From CAYFQV01 sp964413635 (GTDB lineage: Bacteria; Spirochaetota; Spirochaetia; DSM-27196; PWMO01), in contig CAYPTH010000001.1 of assembly GCA_964413635.1 (NCBI GenBank), positions 1 to 64,000 on the forward strand: a DNA stretch of 64,000 bases, in the 5' to 3' direction. The notes under the pieces are model-generated. The model made no database searches. It was not told the origin of the DNA and worked only from the letters and a program-made list of their open reading frames with translations. The position numbers and the translations under genes were made by a program. Positions 49,067 through 57,783 of the stretch are shown here, one piece after another. The number at the start of each line of letters is the position of its first letter. Position 1 is the stretch's first letter.

Positions 49067-50365
49067 ATGGTACTCACCGGAGCGCTTCGTCACCTCCGCA
49101 CTTTTCTCATGGTACTGCTCCTCACCGGCCTTCTCGGCCTCCCCGGGATCTCGCAAGAAGCCGGCAACGGTGCTCAGCCTCCCGCGGAGGAGCAGGAAGC
49201 GATGAGCCCCTTCGTCTCCGGCCTGCGAGTCGCAATACGGGACCCCCGGGTGCGACTCACCTGGCGAGAGGAACACGACAATGTGGCGCTGCATCGCATC
49301 TATCGAGCCGGCGAGGAGATACGGGAGGAGAACTTTGACGAGGCGAAGCTCGTCGGCACCGTCGATGCCGGTACCGAAACCTTCGTGGACGTTCCCTCGG
49401 AAGAGGGAAGCTACTACTACGCCGTACTGGCCGAGACGAACGACGGTGAGCTGCGGAAGGTGTTTCTCCCCTTCCGCAATAAGACCACCCAAGCCGCCGA
49501 GATTAGCGCGGTGGCGGATCGTGTCGAGCCGCCGGCGGAGGTGATCTCCATCTCAGCCGAGCGGCGAGGGGACGAGATCCTGCTCCGCTTCCAAGCAAAC
49601 CGCCCCAACCGCAATTTGGCGATCTTTCGATCAACGAAGGAGGTCGCGAGTTTGGACGACCTCGCCGTGGCAACACGGATCGACATTGTCGAAAGCGACC
49701 GACGCAGCTACACCGATTTTCCCGTACCCGGGATCTCGTATTTCTACGGAGCCTTCGATACCGAGGCCGTGGCGGAAGGAGAGATCTCCTTCGACGCCGG
49801 CCGCAACGTTTCATCCCAGCCGGTGCGAATTCCGATCGACGTGGCCACGATGAGTCGCACGATCCCGGAAGAGCAACTGCCACGGCGGCGTCCGCTGCCC
49901 TTCCTCATGATTGACGAGACCTTGCGCGAGGGCCGAAGCCTCGCCCGCTCTCCCTTGCGGCTAACCGCTGCACGGCAGGAGTTGTCGGAAGAGACGGCAT
50001 CCGCCGTTGAGGCCGCCCTCGGGCCCCTGCCGAGTCCCGCCGACCAAGCGCCGCCGAAATCCGTAATTCTCCCGGAGGAGCGCCTCACCGACCCGAAGGG
50101 ACCGCGGTTCACTCTCAAGACCATCGCGGAGGGGCCCTTCGCCGCCGGACGCTGGCAGGAGGCGGCGCGTCTTCTGGAGAACATGCTTACCATCTCGCTA
50201 CCGGAAGACGTGGAGGCGCGGGTGCACTTCTATCTCGGCCAGGCGCGCTACTTCTCCGGCGACACCCGCCGCGCATTTCTGGAGTTCGTTCTGGCTCGTG
50301 AGGTGTACTTTCTCGAGACGAAGCCGTGGATCGATCGGGTTATCTTGGATCTGAACGCATCTTGA
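49067..50365 (+). CDS. Secreted protein with fibronectin-like segments, unknown function
   Basis: The 432-residue product has a signal peptide (TFLMVLLLTGLLGLPGISQ). Two beta-sandwich-like regions follow: PRVRLTWREEHDNVALHRIYRAGEEI through YYYAVLAETNDG (about 55-130) and EILLRFQANRPNRNLAIFRSTKEV through ISYFYGAFD (about 160-230). Both resemble fibronectin type III modules, where the first-strand Trp and final aromatic strands fit. The C-terminus (about 345-430) has TPR-like helices (GRWQEAARLLENML, VHFYLGQARYFSGDTRRAFLEFVLAREVYF). No catalytic motif. The start at ATG 49067 rests on the promoter position; a TTG nine bases earlier is the alternative. Confidence 0.75.
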   Translation: MVLTGALRHLRTFLMVLLLTGLLGLPGISQEAGNGAQPPAEEQEAMSPFVSGLRVAIRDPRVRLTWREEHDNVALHRIYRAGEEIREENFDEAKLVGTVDAGTETFVDVPSEEGSYYYAVLAETNDGELRKVFLPFRNKTTQAAEISAVADRVEPPAEVISISAERRGDEILLRFQANRPNRNLAIFRSTKEVASLDDLAVATRIDIVESDRRSYTDFPVPGISYFYGAFDTEAVAEGEISFDAGRNVSSQPVRIPIDVATMSRTIPEEQLPRRRPLPFLMIDETLREGRSLARSPLRLTAARQELSEETASAVEAALGPLPSPADQAPPKSVILPEERLTDPKGPRFTLKTIAEGPFAAGRWQEAARLLENMLTISLPEDVEARVHFYLGQARYFSGDTRRAFLEFVLAREVYFLETKPWIDRVILDLNAS

Positions 50366-50369
50366 CGCG

Positions 50370-50411
50370 GCCCCGGCGGGGCAACCACATCCACCCCTCG
50401 CGCCGCGCGAG
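50370..50411. other. Two GC-rich hairpins between convergent genes
   Basis: GCCCCGGCGGGGC (50370-50382) and CTCGCGCCGCGCGAG (50397-50411) can each fold into a short GC stem. They lie right after the secreted-protein stop and before the converging GH57-like gene. Neither has a T-tract. Nothing else is apparent in 50366-50539. Confidence 0.35.
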
Positions 50412-50539
50412 AGACCCCGCAACACCTTCCTCTTCCGGCGTAACGCACGCTCCCTGCCGAGGGCGAGACCGCTATTCTTGTCCTGTACCGCGCAATCGTA
50501 TCCGAGAATCCAAAAAGACCCTGACATGGAGGCGGAGGG

Positions 50540-52588
50540 CTAGAGGGTAGTGAGTTGAAGGGCGATCTCTACCTCGAGGCGGTCATCCGCATCCAGGGAG
50601 AGCTCCCATTGCGGCACAATGCAGGTTGCCTGGTATTCCGTGCGCAGTGTGCCGCCGGCCAAGAAGGTGGTTTCAATTGGAAATGTCCACACGCGCTCCG
50701 TGGCCGGCGCATTCACCCGTAAGCTTAGGTTGTGGACGAAATCACGGCACACCACGGAGCTACCCCCGTCGAGGGCGACTCGGCTACAGTCAAGCTTCTC
50801 TTCCCCGCCGTCGGACTGCACGGCAAAGAAGGTTGTCAATGTCTGCTCCACCGGCGGCAGTGCGAGGTTGATCTCCGGAGCAAAGAGCCCAGCGAGCTTC
50901 GTGTCCCCGAGGTTCACAATGGCGTAGCGGACACGAAGGCCCGCTTGATCGAAGAGATAGGTTTTGCGGATTTCGACCGGTGCCGCAACGCTGTCTTGCT
51001 GTAGCGTCCCGCGCCTTCGCAGGACCAAGCGATGGTCCTCTTTGTGCACCGTCTCAGGCTCGTAGAGGCCGTGTACGAAATCACCGAGCTCTTCGTGACG
51101 GAGATCGACAAAGCGATCAACGGACTCGTCGCTGCGAAAGAAGTGATCAACGAAGCTGTTTCTCGGGTAGGAGTCATGGGGCTCCCCGTCCTTGTGGTAG
51201 GCCTCGGGGTGCCGAGTCATGGTGTCCTGATAGTTCCACGGCTTCGGCAGGTAGTCGAGCTCAAAGACGGCGCCGCCGACGGCGTGCACGTAGGCGTTCA
51301 TCTCCTGTCCCTGAAAGAGGAACTCGTTCACTCCGTCCATGTCGAAGTCCACGGTAATGATGGATGGAATGAAGATCCCCTTCTCCCGGGTCACCTTCTC
51401 AGCCTCGATCAGTGAGGCGTAGACGCTTTTGCGAAGGTTGCTGGTATAGATGCCGCCGTTCGGAGTGTGCCAGTAGGCGTTGTGATTTTGCCCGCGCCAT
51501 AACTCCTCTCGAGCCATGCGCTTGCGGTACTTGTCCCCACGAATCTGATTCACGAGAACGTGGATGTACTGCATTTTCGAGTACAGCAGATTGCTCTCAT
51601 GGTATTGCGTCAGGACGTGGCGGAAAAAGCCGCTGCCGTTGGTCCACGGCGCAGCCGCGGCTTCCACGGTGTCGACCGCTGCCTTCCCCGCTTTGCCGCG
51701 TCCATTTCCGCGGCGACTCTCGCCGGCGCGGCTGTGGACGTAGGGGTCCATCCACCGCGCAATGTGTCCATAAGGCGTCGTCGTGAAGTACCCCCGACCG
51801 TGCGGGCGGTTCGACTTCACGTAGCGGCCGGGGTGGAGCGTCTCGATCTGATCCCGGCGCTCTCTGACGAGCTCGAAGAAGCGCTGCAACCACTCGGCGT
51901 CCTCCTGGCTCCTGTCGGGATCCGCTCCGAGACGCTCTCCCTCAAACATGAGAGAGACGACGGTGGGCTCGCCCTCCTCTCCGGCATCCACAATGCCTTG
52001 CACCAGCGACTCAGGCTTCTCCTGGAAAAGCGCCTCCGTGATCCCCGTGGAAACGGGAAACACCTCAACCGTCTTTCCCTCGTCTTCGGTAATGCAAGGC
52101 CCGTAGCGCGTCGCAGTCTCGTCGCAGCCACCGGAGGCAAACTGCACGTCATCCAAAAAGGTGTATTCGATTCCGCTGGACTTCAGGAGCGCCGGAAGTG
52201 CCGGGTCCCAGATGTGCTTGGTGATCCACGCGCCCCGGGGCCGGCGGCCGAAGTGTTTGCGGAGGTAGGTGGTCATCCGTTCGAGCTGACCGAGGCGGTC
52301 GCCTCGCGGGATGAGGGAAAAGACGGGATCGTAGAAGCCACCGCCAAGCAGCTCGACCTGTTTGCGCCCGGAAAGCTCGGCGAGGACGTCAATGAACTCG
52401 GAGTGGCGATGCTCGATCCACTGCAGGAGGTGGCCCGAGAAGTGGAGCGTGGCTCGCATGTGCGGCGCGTTGTACAACGCGCGAATGAACGGCTTGTAAG
52501 AGTTCTGGTATACGGTCTCAATGTCTTGGTCTTCGCTCCCGACAGGCTGAGAGTTCGTGGTACCAAATATGAGCCTAACTTTGGTCAT
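50540..52588 (-). CDS. GH57-fold protein without the catalytic residues
   Basis: The 682-residue product follows the family GH57 (alpha-amylase/4-alpha-glucanotransferase) plan: conserved region 1 TNSQPVG (usually HQP), region 2 ELLGGGFYDPVF, region 3 GAWITKHIWDP, region 4 VVSLMFEGERLG, then C-terminal beta domains. Region 3 should read WLTERVW, with Glu as the nucleophile; here Lys124 replaces it. Region 4 should contain DDGEKFG; here Phe215-Glu216 replaces the catalytic Asp position. The fold is intact but hydrolysis seems impossible, so this may be a glycan-binding or regulatory protein. Its ATG lies inside the rnfB 3' end (14-base overlap), so it is translated with the Rnf operon. Confidence 0.85.
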   Translation of the reverse strand: MTKVRLIFGTTNSQPVGSEDQDIETVYQNSYKPFIRALYNAPHMRATLHFSGHLLQWIEHRHSEFIDVLAELSGRKQVELLGGGFYDPVFSLIPRGDRLGQLERMTTYLRKHFGRRPRGAWITKHIWDPALPALLKSSGIEYTFLDDVQFASGGCDETATRYGPCITEDEGKTVEVFPVSTGITEALFQEKPESLVQGIVDAGEEGEPTVVSLMFEGERLGADPDRSQEDAEWLQRFFELVRERRDQIETLHPGRYVKSNRPHGRGYFTTTPYGHIARWMDPYVHSRAGESRRGNGRGKAGKAAVDTVEAAAAPWTNGSGFFRHVLTQYHESNLLYSKMQYIHVLVNQIRGDKYRKRMAREELWRGQNHNAYWHTPNGGIYTSNLRKSVYASLIEAEKVTREKGIFIPSIITVDFDMDGVNEFLFQGQEMNAYVHAVGGAVFELDYLPKPWNYQDTMTRHPEAYHKDGEPHDSYPRNSFVDHFFRSDESVDRFVDLRHEELGDFVHGLYEPETVHKEDHRLVLRRRGTLQQDSVAAPVEIRKTYLFDQAGLRVRYAIVNLGDTKLAGLFAPEINLALPPVEQTLTTFFAVQSDGGEEKLDCSRVALDGGSSVVCRDFVHNLSLRVNAPATERVWTFPIETTFLAGGTLRTEYQATCIVPQWELSLDADDRLEVEIALQLTTL

Positions 52589-53492
52589 TCGCTTCCCGGT
52601 TGGCGGAGCGGTCGTCGGGAGACTGGTCGGAGGCCGCAGCAGCCGCAGTTTCGGATTCTACTGCCGCCGTCTCCGTTTGTAAAGCTTCGCCACGGGATTC
52701 GCCAACCTGAACAATGCACTTCGGGGGACACTTCTCGGCGCCGGCGGATCGATCGCCGTTGTGTGAGAAATCGATGCGAGAGAGGTTATTATCGACCACA
52801 TAACCTCCCTCAGGAGACTTCTTTTCGCAGATCTTGCAGGCAATGCAGCCCACTTTGCAGTACTTGCGCACGTTCTTTCCGGTATCGTGATTGTTACACG
52901 CAACAATGTAGTCCGCTGAATAGGGAACCCACTGCATGACGCCGGTGGGGCACACGTCAACGCACTTTCCGCATGAGATGCACACGTCTTTGTCGACCCA
53001 AACCTTACCCTCGCTGTCGTAGTCGATTGCATCAACCGGACAGACCTTGATACAGCTGCCGAGGCCGAGACAGCCCTCCTTGCACGCCATATTGCCACCG
53101 TAGAGTTGGTGAAGGGCGTTGCAGTCCCGGAGGCCCTGGTAATCGAAGAGCATGGTGGTAACATCGCTACCACCGCGGCAGTGGACCTGGGTCACCATCT
53201 TCTCGCTGGAAACATCGACCTCGACTCCCATGATTTGACCGAGCTTCTCGACGACGTCTGCGCCGCCGGGGCCACAGAGATCGAGGGCCTCTCCCTCCTT
53301 GGCAACCGCCTCCGCATAGGCGGCGCAGCCCGCATAGCCGCAGGCACCGCAGTTGAGCCCCGGCAAGACCTGCTCGACCTCCTCCACCTTCTCGTCCTTC
53401 TGCACGGCAAAGACGCGGGCGGCGAAGGCAAGGCCAACCCCAAAGAGCAGGCCGAGAATACCGAAAATTATGAACGCATATATGATGGTCAT
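52575..53492 (-). CDS. rnfB: Rnf electron transport complex subunit B
   Basis: The 305-residue subunit has an N-terminal membrane helix (YAFIIFGILGLLFGVGLAFAARVF), a 4Fe-4S domain with GLNCGACGYAGCAAYAEAVAKEGEALDLCGPGG, and a ferredoxin part with CLGLGSCIKVCPVDAI and CISCGKCVDVCPTGV, plus the CKICEKKSP loop. It receives electrons from ferredoxin and passes them to the complex. A Ser/Glu/Ala-rich tail follows. It is the last Rnf gene in rnfCDGEAB order, and the GH57-like gene overlaps its end. Confidence 0.95.
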   Translation of the reverse strand: MTIIYAFIIFGILGLLFGVGLAFAARVFAVQKDEKVEEVEQVLPGLNCGACGYAGCAAYAEAVAKEGEALDLCGPGGADVVEKLGQIMGVEVDVSSEKMVTQVHCRGGSDVTTMLFDYQGLRDCNALHQLYGGNMACKEGCLGLGSCIKVCPVDAIDYDSEGKVWVDKDVCISCGKCVDVCPTGVMQWVPYSADYIVACNNHDTGKNVRKYCKVGCIACKICEKKSPEGGYVVDNNLSRIDFSHNGDRSAGAEKCPPKCIVQVGESRGEALQTETAAVESETAAAAASDQSPDDRSANREANDQS

Positions 53493-53516
53493 AGAGGACC
53501 TTCCTATCGAGTACGG

Positions 53517-54107
53517 TTAGCCGATCAGATTGCTCAAGAGCGCCTTGTCAAAGGCCATGAAGGCCATGGCCATGAGACCGCCGGTGATGAACGCAATCGG
53601 CGTGCCGCGGAAATGTTTCGGAACCCACTCTTTGTCGAGCTTCTCGCGAAGCGCCGACATCATGAAGAGTGCCAAGAGAAAGCCGAGACCCGCGGCAAAG
53701 CCGCCGACAAAGCTCTCGATCGGTCCGTACTCGTTCCGGACCGAGATGAGCGCAATGCCGAGAATGGCGCAGTTGGTCGTGATGAGGGGCAGGTAGATCC
53801 CGAGCGCCTTGTAAAGGGGCGGAGAAACCTTTTGTATCACCATCTCAACCAGCTGAACCAGTCCCGCGATCACCAGAATGAAGGTTACCGTTTGGAGAAA
53901 GACGATGCCGAAGGGCACCAGAAGCAGCTCATAAATCGCCCAGGTTACCAGGGAGGCAATAGACATGACGAAGGTGACGGCGAAGCCCATTCCCACGGCC
54001 GACTCGACGTTCTTCGAGACGCCGATGAAGGGACAGAGGCCCAAGAACTGGGTGAGGATGAAATTGTTTATGAAAACGAAGGTGATGATGATTCCTACGT
54101 AGGTCAT
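53517..54107 (-). CDS. rnfA: Rnf complex membrane subunit A
   Basis: The 196-residue polytopic protein has about six helices with the conserved Cys-containing signature NNFILTQFLGLCPFIGVSKNVESAVGMG and TNCAILGIALIS, plus EYGPIESFVGGFAAGLGFLLALFMM. The ATG at 54107 follows TAAGGAG; the frame is open far upstream but that stretch lies inside rnfE. RnfA and RnfE form the membrane core with an inter-subunit iron-sulfur centre in current models. Gene order is after rnfE and before rnfB. Confidence 0.95.
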   Translation of the reverse strand: MTYVGIIITFVFINNFILTQFLGLCPFIGVSKNVESAVGMGFAVTFVMSIASLVTWAIYELLLVPFGIVFLQTVTFILVIAGLVQLVEMVIQKVSPPLYKALGIYLPLITTNCAILGIALISVRNEYGPIESFVGGFAAGLGFLLALFMMSALREKLDKEWVPKHFRGTPIAFITGGLMAMAFMAFDKALLSNLIG

Positions 54108-54117
54108 GCTCTGCTCC

Positions 54118-54768
54118 TTAGGCCGCAGCCTGGCCCTCATCGGCCTTCGCCGCTCGTTTGGCCCGCCGCTCCTCGGCCCAATTGAATAGCGCCTTGAGAT
54201 ACCCGACCACCAACAGCGCTCCCGCCGCAAGGGCCATAATGCGCACCGGCGACTCGGAGAGGATCGGCAGCCGGATGGTGCCACCGAAGTTGCCGATGGC
54301 AATCAAGGTAATGGTGCCGGCTCCCAAGACCTCGCGCACGAGGGCGATCGCCGTGAGTCCGAGGGTGAATCCGATACCCATGCCCAGTGCGTCCATGACG
54401 GAGCTACTCAAGGTGCTCCGGCTCGCGAAGGCTTCCGCCCGGCCCAGGATCATGCAGTTCACGACGATCAGCTGCACGAACACCCCGAGACTCGCCGAAA
54501 GGCTCGGTGCGTAGGCTTGCATGGTGAGATCCACAATGGTGACGAAGCTCGCAATGATCACAATGTAGGAGGGTATGCGCACCTTCTTCGGAATGAAGTC
54601 CTTCAAGAGCGAAACCATGATATTCGACCCGAGAAGCACGAAAATGACCCCCGCCCCCATTCCGAGGGCGTTTACAACCTGTGTGGAAACGGCGAGGGCG
54701 GGACAGAGGCCAAGTGCCATTACGAATATCGGGTTCTCTTTGAACAAACCCTTTGTAAACTCTTTCAT
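54118..54768 (-). CDS. rnfE: Rnf complex membrane subunit E
   Basis: The 216-residue paralogue of RnfA carries NPIFVMALGLCPALAVSTQVVNALGMG and VNCMILGRAEAFASRSTLSSSVMDALGMGIGFTLGLTAIALVREVLG, the conserved Cys in LGLCP and the second in VNCMILG. It has about six membrane helices and a C-terminal Arg/Ala-rich tail. Overlap with rnfG is four bases. Confidence 0.95.
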   Translation of the reverse strand: MKEFTKGLFKENPIFVMALGLCPALAVSTQVVNALGMGAGVIFVLLGSNIMVSLLKDFIPKKVRIPSYIVIIASFVTIVDLTMQAYAPSLSASLGVFVQLIVVNCMILGRAEAFASRSTLSSSVMDALGMGIGFTLGLTAIALVREVLGAGTITLIAIGNFGGTIRLPILSESPVRIMALAAGALLVVGYLKALFNWAEERRAKRAAKADEGQAAA

Positions 54769-55313
54769 TCCAAAGCCTCCGAGTTTTCCAGGAAGTCCGA
54801 TCCGGCCGCCAAGGCTTCACCAATACTGATGAAGGTGATTGTTGCGCCGGAAACGCTGTCGGCCTGTTCGGGAGGGAGCTGGTCGGGCCGTGTCGGGATC
54901 GGTTCCTCGTCGCCATGGCCGGTGTACTTCTCCATGTAGCCCGGTTCCTCGGCCTGCTTGCCCAGCCCCGGGGTCTCGTTGTTCCGCATGAGTCGCGCAG
55001 CAAAGACTTCACCGTCCGAGCGATACCCGGCGAGAATCCGCATGTCCCCGCCGTAGCCGGAGCCAATCAAATCGAGGACGTATGAGTCGCTCCCGGAGAT
55101 GGGATAGTAGCCCTGCACCACCGGGTGGTCGTCGACGTTGCGCCGTTCCCCGACGGACTGATCTCCAACAATCTCGGAGAGGGTCCGGTTGAGCCGCTCA
55201 ATGCGATTCTGCTCAATCACCGGCGCGGTCACTGCGTTCACCAGGGCAAGAATCAAGGCCGCGACCGTGCAGATGAGGGCCAGCTTTCCGCCGATTGCGA
55301 GTAAGCGTTGCAT
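54765..55313 (-). CDS. rnfG: Rnf complex subunit G, covalent FMN
   Basis: The 182-residue subunit has an N-terminal membrane helix (LALICTVAALILALVNAVTAPVIE) and an FMN-binding domain. Landmarks are LIGSGYGGDMRILAGYRSDGEVFAARLMRNNETPGLGKQAEE and the flavinylation motif DSVSGATITF with Thr158 as the acceptor. The FMN is loaded by ApbE, whose gene is not in the window. It overlaps rnfD by one base (TGATG). Confidence 0.94.
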   Translation of the reverse strand: MQRLLAIGGKLALICTVAALILALVNAVTAPVIEQNRIERLNRTLSEIVGDQSVGERRNVDDHPVVQGYYPISGSDSYVLDLIGSGYGGDMRILAGYRSDGEVFAARLMRNNETPGLGKQAEEPGYMEKYTGHGDEEPIPTRPDQLPPEQADSVSGATITFISIGEALAAGSDFLENSEALE

Positions 55314-56455
55314 CAGCTCTCCTGCCTGCTTCCCGTACCGTAGATGGTCGGCTTGACGTAGCGATCAATGATGGGCGCGGCAATGTTCATGAGCAGAATG
55401 GCCAGGGACACACCCTCCGGAAAGGAACCGTAGAAGCGGATCAGGAAGGTGAGCACGCCGGCACCGGCACCGTAGATGAGCATCCCCTTCGTCGTCATAG
55501 GCGAGGTAACCATGTCGGTGGCCATGAAGAAGATGCCGAGCATGAAACCGCCGGCCAGAATGTGAAAGAGAACGTCGCCGGTAAAGAACCCGGTACCATA
55601 GACGCGTCCCCCAAAGATCCAGGTGAGAACGGCGAAGCTCAGGAAGTAGGAGGCCGGAATCTCCCAGGTGATGATCCGCTTGGCAAAGAGGTACACAGCG
55701 CCGACCATCAGCAGCAGCGCCGAAACCTCGCCGATGCAGCCGGGAATGTTGCCAAGCAGTGGATCGATGTATCCACCGGGCAGCGTAATCCCCAGCCCCT
55801 CGAGGACGTTCTCATTGAGCCAGCTCGTGACATTCCCGTCGGTAACGCTGCGCGGGTAGTTGATCCGTTGCAGATATGCGGCCGGCCGGCCGATGTCGCC
55901 GCCACTCGAAACAACGCCGGACTTCAGCGCGCCGAGGAGAGTTGCTCCCGAGGTGCCGTCCGCTACAGGAAGCGTGAAGGGCATCTTCCAGCTCGTCATC
56001 TCCCCCGTCCAAGAGAAGAAGACGAAGACACGCCCCGCCAAGGCTGGGTTCATCCAGTTATTGCCCAAGCCGCCAAAGGTCCACTTCACGACGCCAATGG
56101 CAAAGATGCTCGCCACAATGGGAACGTGAAAGGGAATCTCCGGGGGCATGTTCATTCCGATGAGAATACCGGTGAGCACCGCGCTCCCGTCGAAGAGCGT
56201 CCGGCGGCTCATGGCGCGTGCGATGATCCACTCCGTCGCGACCGAGGCGAGGACGGACACAAGCAACACGGCAAGGGCGTACCATCCGAAGACGTACACT
56301 CCCCACGCGGATGCGGGAAGCAGACACGCAGTGACCGACCACATGATCCGGGGCGTCGATGCCTGATCGTGAAACTGGGGAGAGCTCGTTATCTCGAGGC
56401 GCTGCTCCACTTCTTCTCGGGGCAGCCGTGACACCTTGCTTGCTCGTTCACTCAC
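55313..56455 (-). CDS. rnfD: Rnf complex subunit D, covalent FMN
   Basis: The 380-residue membrane subunit has eight to ten helices and a periplasmic loop with the flavinylation motif DGTSGATLL (Thr172). GGLGNNWMNPALAGRVFVFFSWT and the C-terminal FMLGIFFMATDMVTSPMTTKGMLIYGAGAGVLTFLIRFYGSFPEGVSLAILLMN are conserved. The start is a GTG overlapping the rnfC stop (GTGA); the frame is open further upstream inside rnfC but that sequence is not family-like. Confidence 0.94.
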   Translation of the reverse strand: MSERASKVSRLPREEVEQRLEITSSPQFHDQASTPRIMWSVTACLLPASAWGVYVFGWYALAVLLVSVLASVATEWIIARAMSRRTLFDGSAVLTGILIGMNMPPEIPFHVPIVASIFAIGVVKWTFGGLGNNWMNPALAGRVFVFFSWTGEMTSWKMPFTLPVADGTSGATLLGALKSGVVSSGGDIGRPAAYLQRINYPRSVTDGNVTSWLNENVLEGLGITLPGGYIDPLLGNIPGCIGEVSALLLMVGAVYLFAKRIITWEIPASYFLSFAVLTWIFGGRVYGTGFFTGDVLFHILAGGFMLGIFFMATDMVTSPMTTKGMLIYGAGAGVLTFLIRFYGSFPEGVSLAILLMNIAAPIIDRYVKPTIYGTGSRQES

Positions 56456-57783
56456 GGTTTGACCTTCTTCTTTCGCGCCAGTCGTTTGCCGATTCGGATG
56501 CCTTGAACCAGGGGAATGTGAGCGGGGCAGATGTAGCTGCAGGCACCGCATTCAATACAGTCGTTGACGCCCAGATTCACCGCCTCCTTATACTCCTCGT
56601 GCTCAATGAGCTTGTACAGGAGCGTCGGCGTGAGGCCGGCAGGACAGGAGCGAACGCAGCGGCCGCAGTTGATGCACGGCGTTTGCGGCGCCTCGTTCAC
56701 CTCTCGAGCGGTGAGAGCCAGAATGCCGGAGCTGCCCTTCGTGATCGGCGTGTCCATGTCGTACACGGCGAAGCCGGTCATGGGACCACCGGCAACGATC
56801 TTCTTCGGAACCTCGCGGAAGCCTCCGGCTTCTTCGAAGAGCTCACCAATGCTAGTGCCGATGCGCACCTTGAAATTCGCCGGCCGCCGAACGGCGCCGC
56901 CGGAGACGGTAACGACCCGCTCGAGGAGGGGCTTATCGTGGACGACCGCCTCATGTATGGCGTGAAGCGTACCCGTATTAGAGACAATTACACCAATGTC
57001 GATCGGCAATCCGCCGGAGGGGACCTCCCGCCCGGTGATCGTCTCGATGAGCTGCTTCTCACCCCCTTGGGGATACTTCTCCTCGAGAGCGATCACATCG
57101 ATATCGAGATTCAAGGCACGGATGCGCTTCTTGAACTGGTCGATCGCATCGGGTTTGTTGTCCTCAATGCCGATTGAGACCGAATCCGCGCCCAGGATCT
57201 TGCGGGCAATCTGAAGTCCCTCGAGGACTCCATCGGTCATCTCCATCATCAGACGATGATCGGCTGAGAGGTACGGCTCGCACTCGGTCCCGTTGGCAAT
57301 GAGATACTCCGCCTTCTTGCCCTTGGGGACACTGTACTTCACGTGGGTGGGGAAGGTAGCTCCGCCCATGCCGACGATCCCCTTGTCCTTGAGGATCTCG
57401 ATAAGCTCCGCCGCCGATTTGTCGCTCCACTCCCGCCGCTCGCTCACCTTGCCGAGGCGGTCAAACTCGCCGGCGAGCTCAATGACGACGGCCTCACTCT
57501 GAATACCGTTGGGAAGGAAGATGTTTTTGATCTCCTTCACGGTACCGGGAATGGGTGCGTGTATGTTCGCGCTCACGAAGCCTGACGCAGCACCGATGAG
57601 CATCCCTTCGCGCACCTCGTCGCCCTGCGAGACCAGGGATTCGGCCGGCGCTCCAATGTGCTGTCGTAGTGGTACAATGCATTCCGAGGGAATAACGGCG
57701 TTCCAGATCTCCTGTGATCGCGTTTCTTCCTTGCGATCAAAGGGATGAACTCCCCCTCGGGAGAAGGTCTTTGCGAAGATCAT
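56452..57783 (-). CDS. rnfC: Rnf complex subunit C, NADH/FMN and 4Fe-4S
   Basis: The 443-residue peripheral subunit links NAD to the membrane part. N-terminus RGGVHPFDRKEET; Rossmann-like NAD/FMN region with GMGGATFPTHVKYSVPKGKKAEYLIANGTECEPYLSADHRLMME; a SLBB segment; and two 4Fe-4S clusters, CINCGRCVRSCP and CIECGACSYICP, near the C-terminus. It overlaps the upstream membrane-protein gene by ATGA, so that gene is part of the same transcript. Confidence 0.95.
   Translation of the reverse strand: MIFAKTFSRGGVHPFDRKEETRSQEIWNAVIPSECIVPLRQHIGAPAESLVSQGDEVREGMLIGAASGFVSANIHAPIPGTVKEIKNIFLPNGIQSEAVVIELAGEFDRLGKVSERREWSDKSAAELIEILKDKGIVGMGGATFPTHVKYSVPKGKKAEYLIANGTECEPYLSADHRLMMEMTDGVLEGLQIARKILGADSVSIGIEDNKPDAIDQFKKRIRALNLDIDVIALEEKYPQGGEKQLIETITGREVPSGGLPIDIGVIVSNTGTLHAIHEAVVHDKPLLERVVTVSGGAVRRPANFKVRIGTSIGELFEEAGGFREVPKKIVAGGPMTGFAVYDMDTPITKGSSGILALTAREVNEAPQTPCINCGRCVRSCPAGLTPTLLYKLIEHEEYKEAVNLGVNDCIECGACSYICPAHIPLVQGIRIGKRLARKKKVKP

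Noticed and set aside
53192..53443. Extra small frames inside rnfB
   Set aside because: Shadow frames of a clear ferredoxin-domain gene; no initiation signals.
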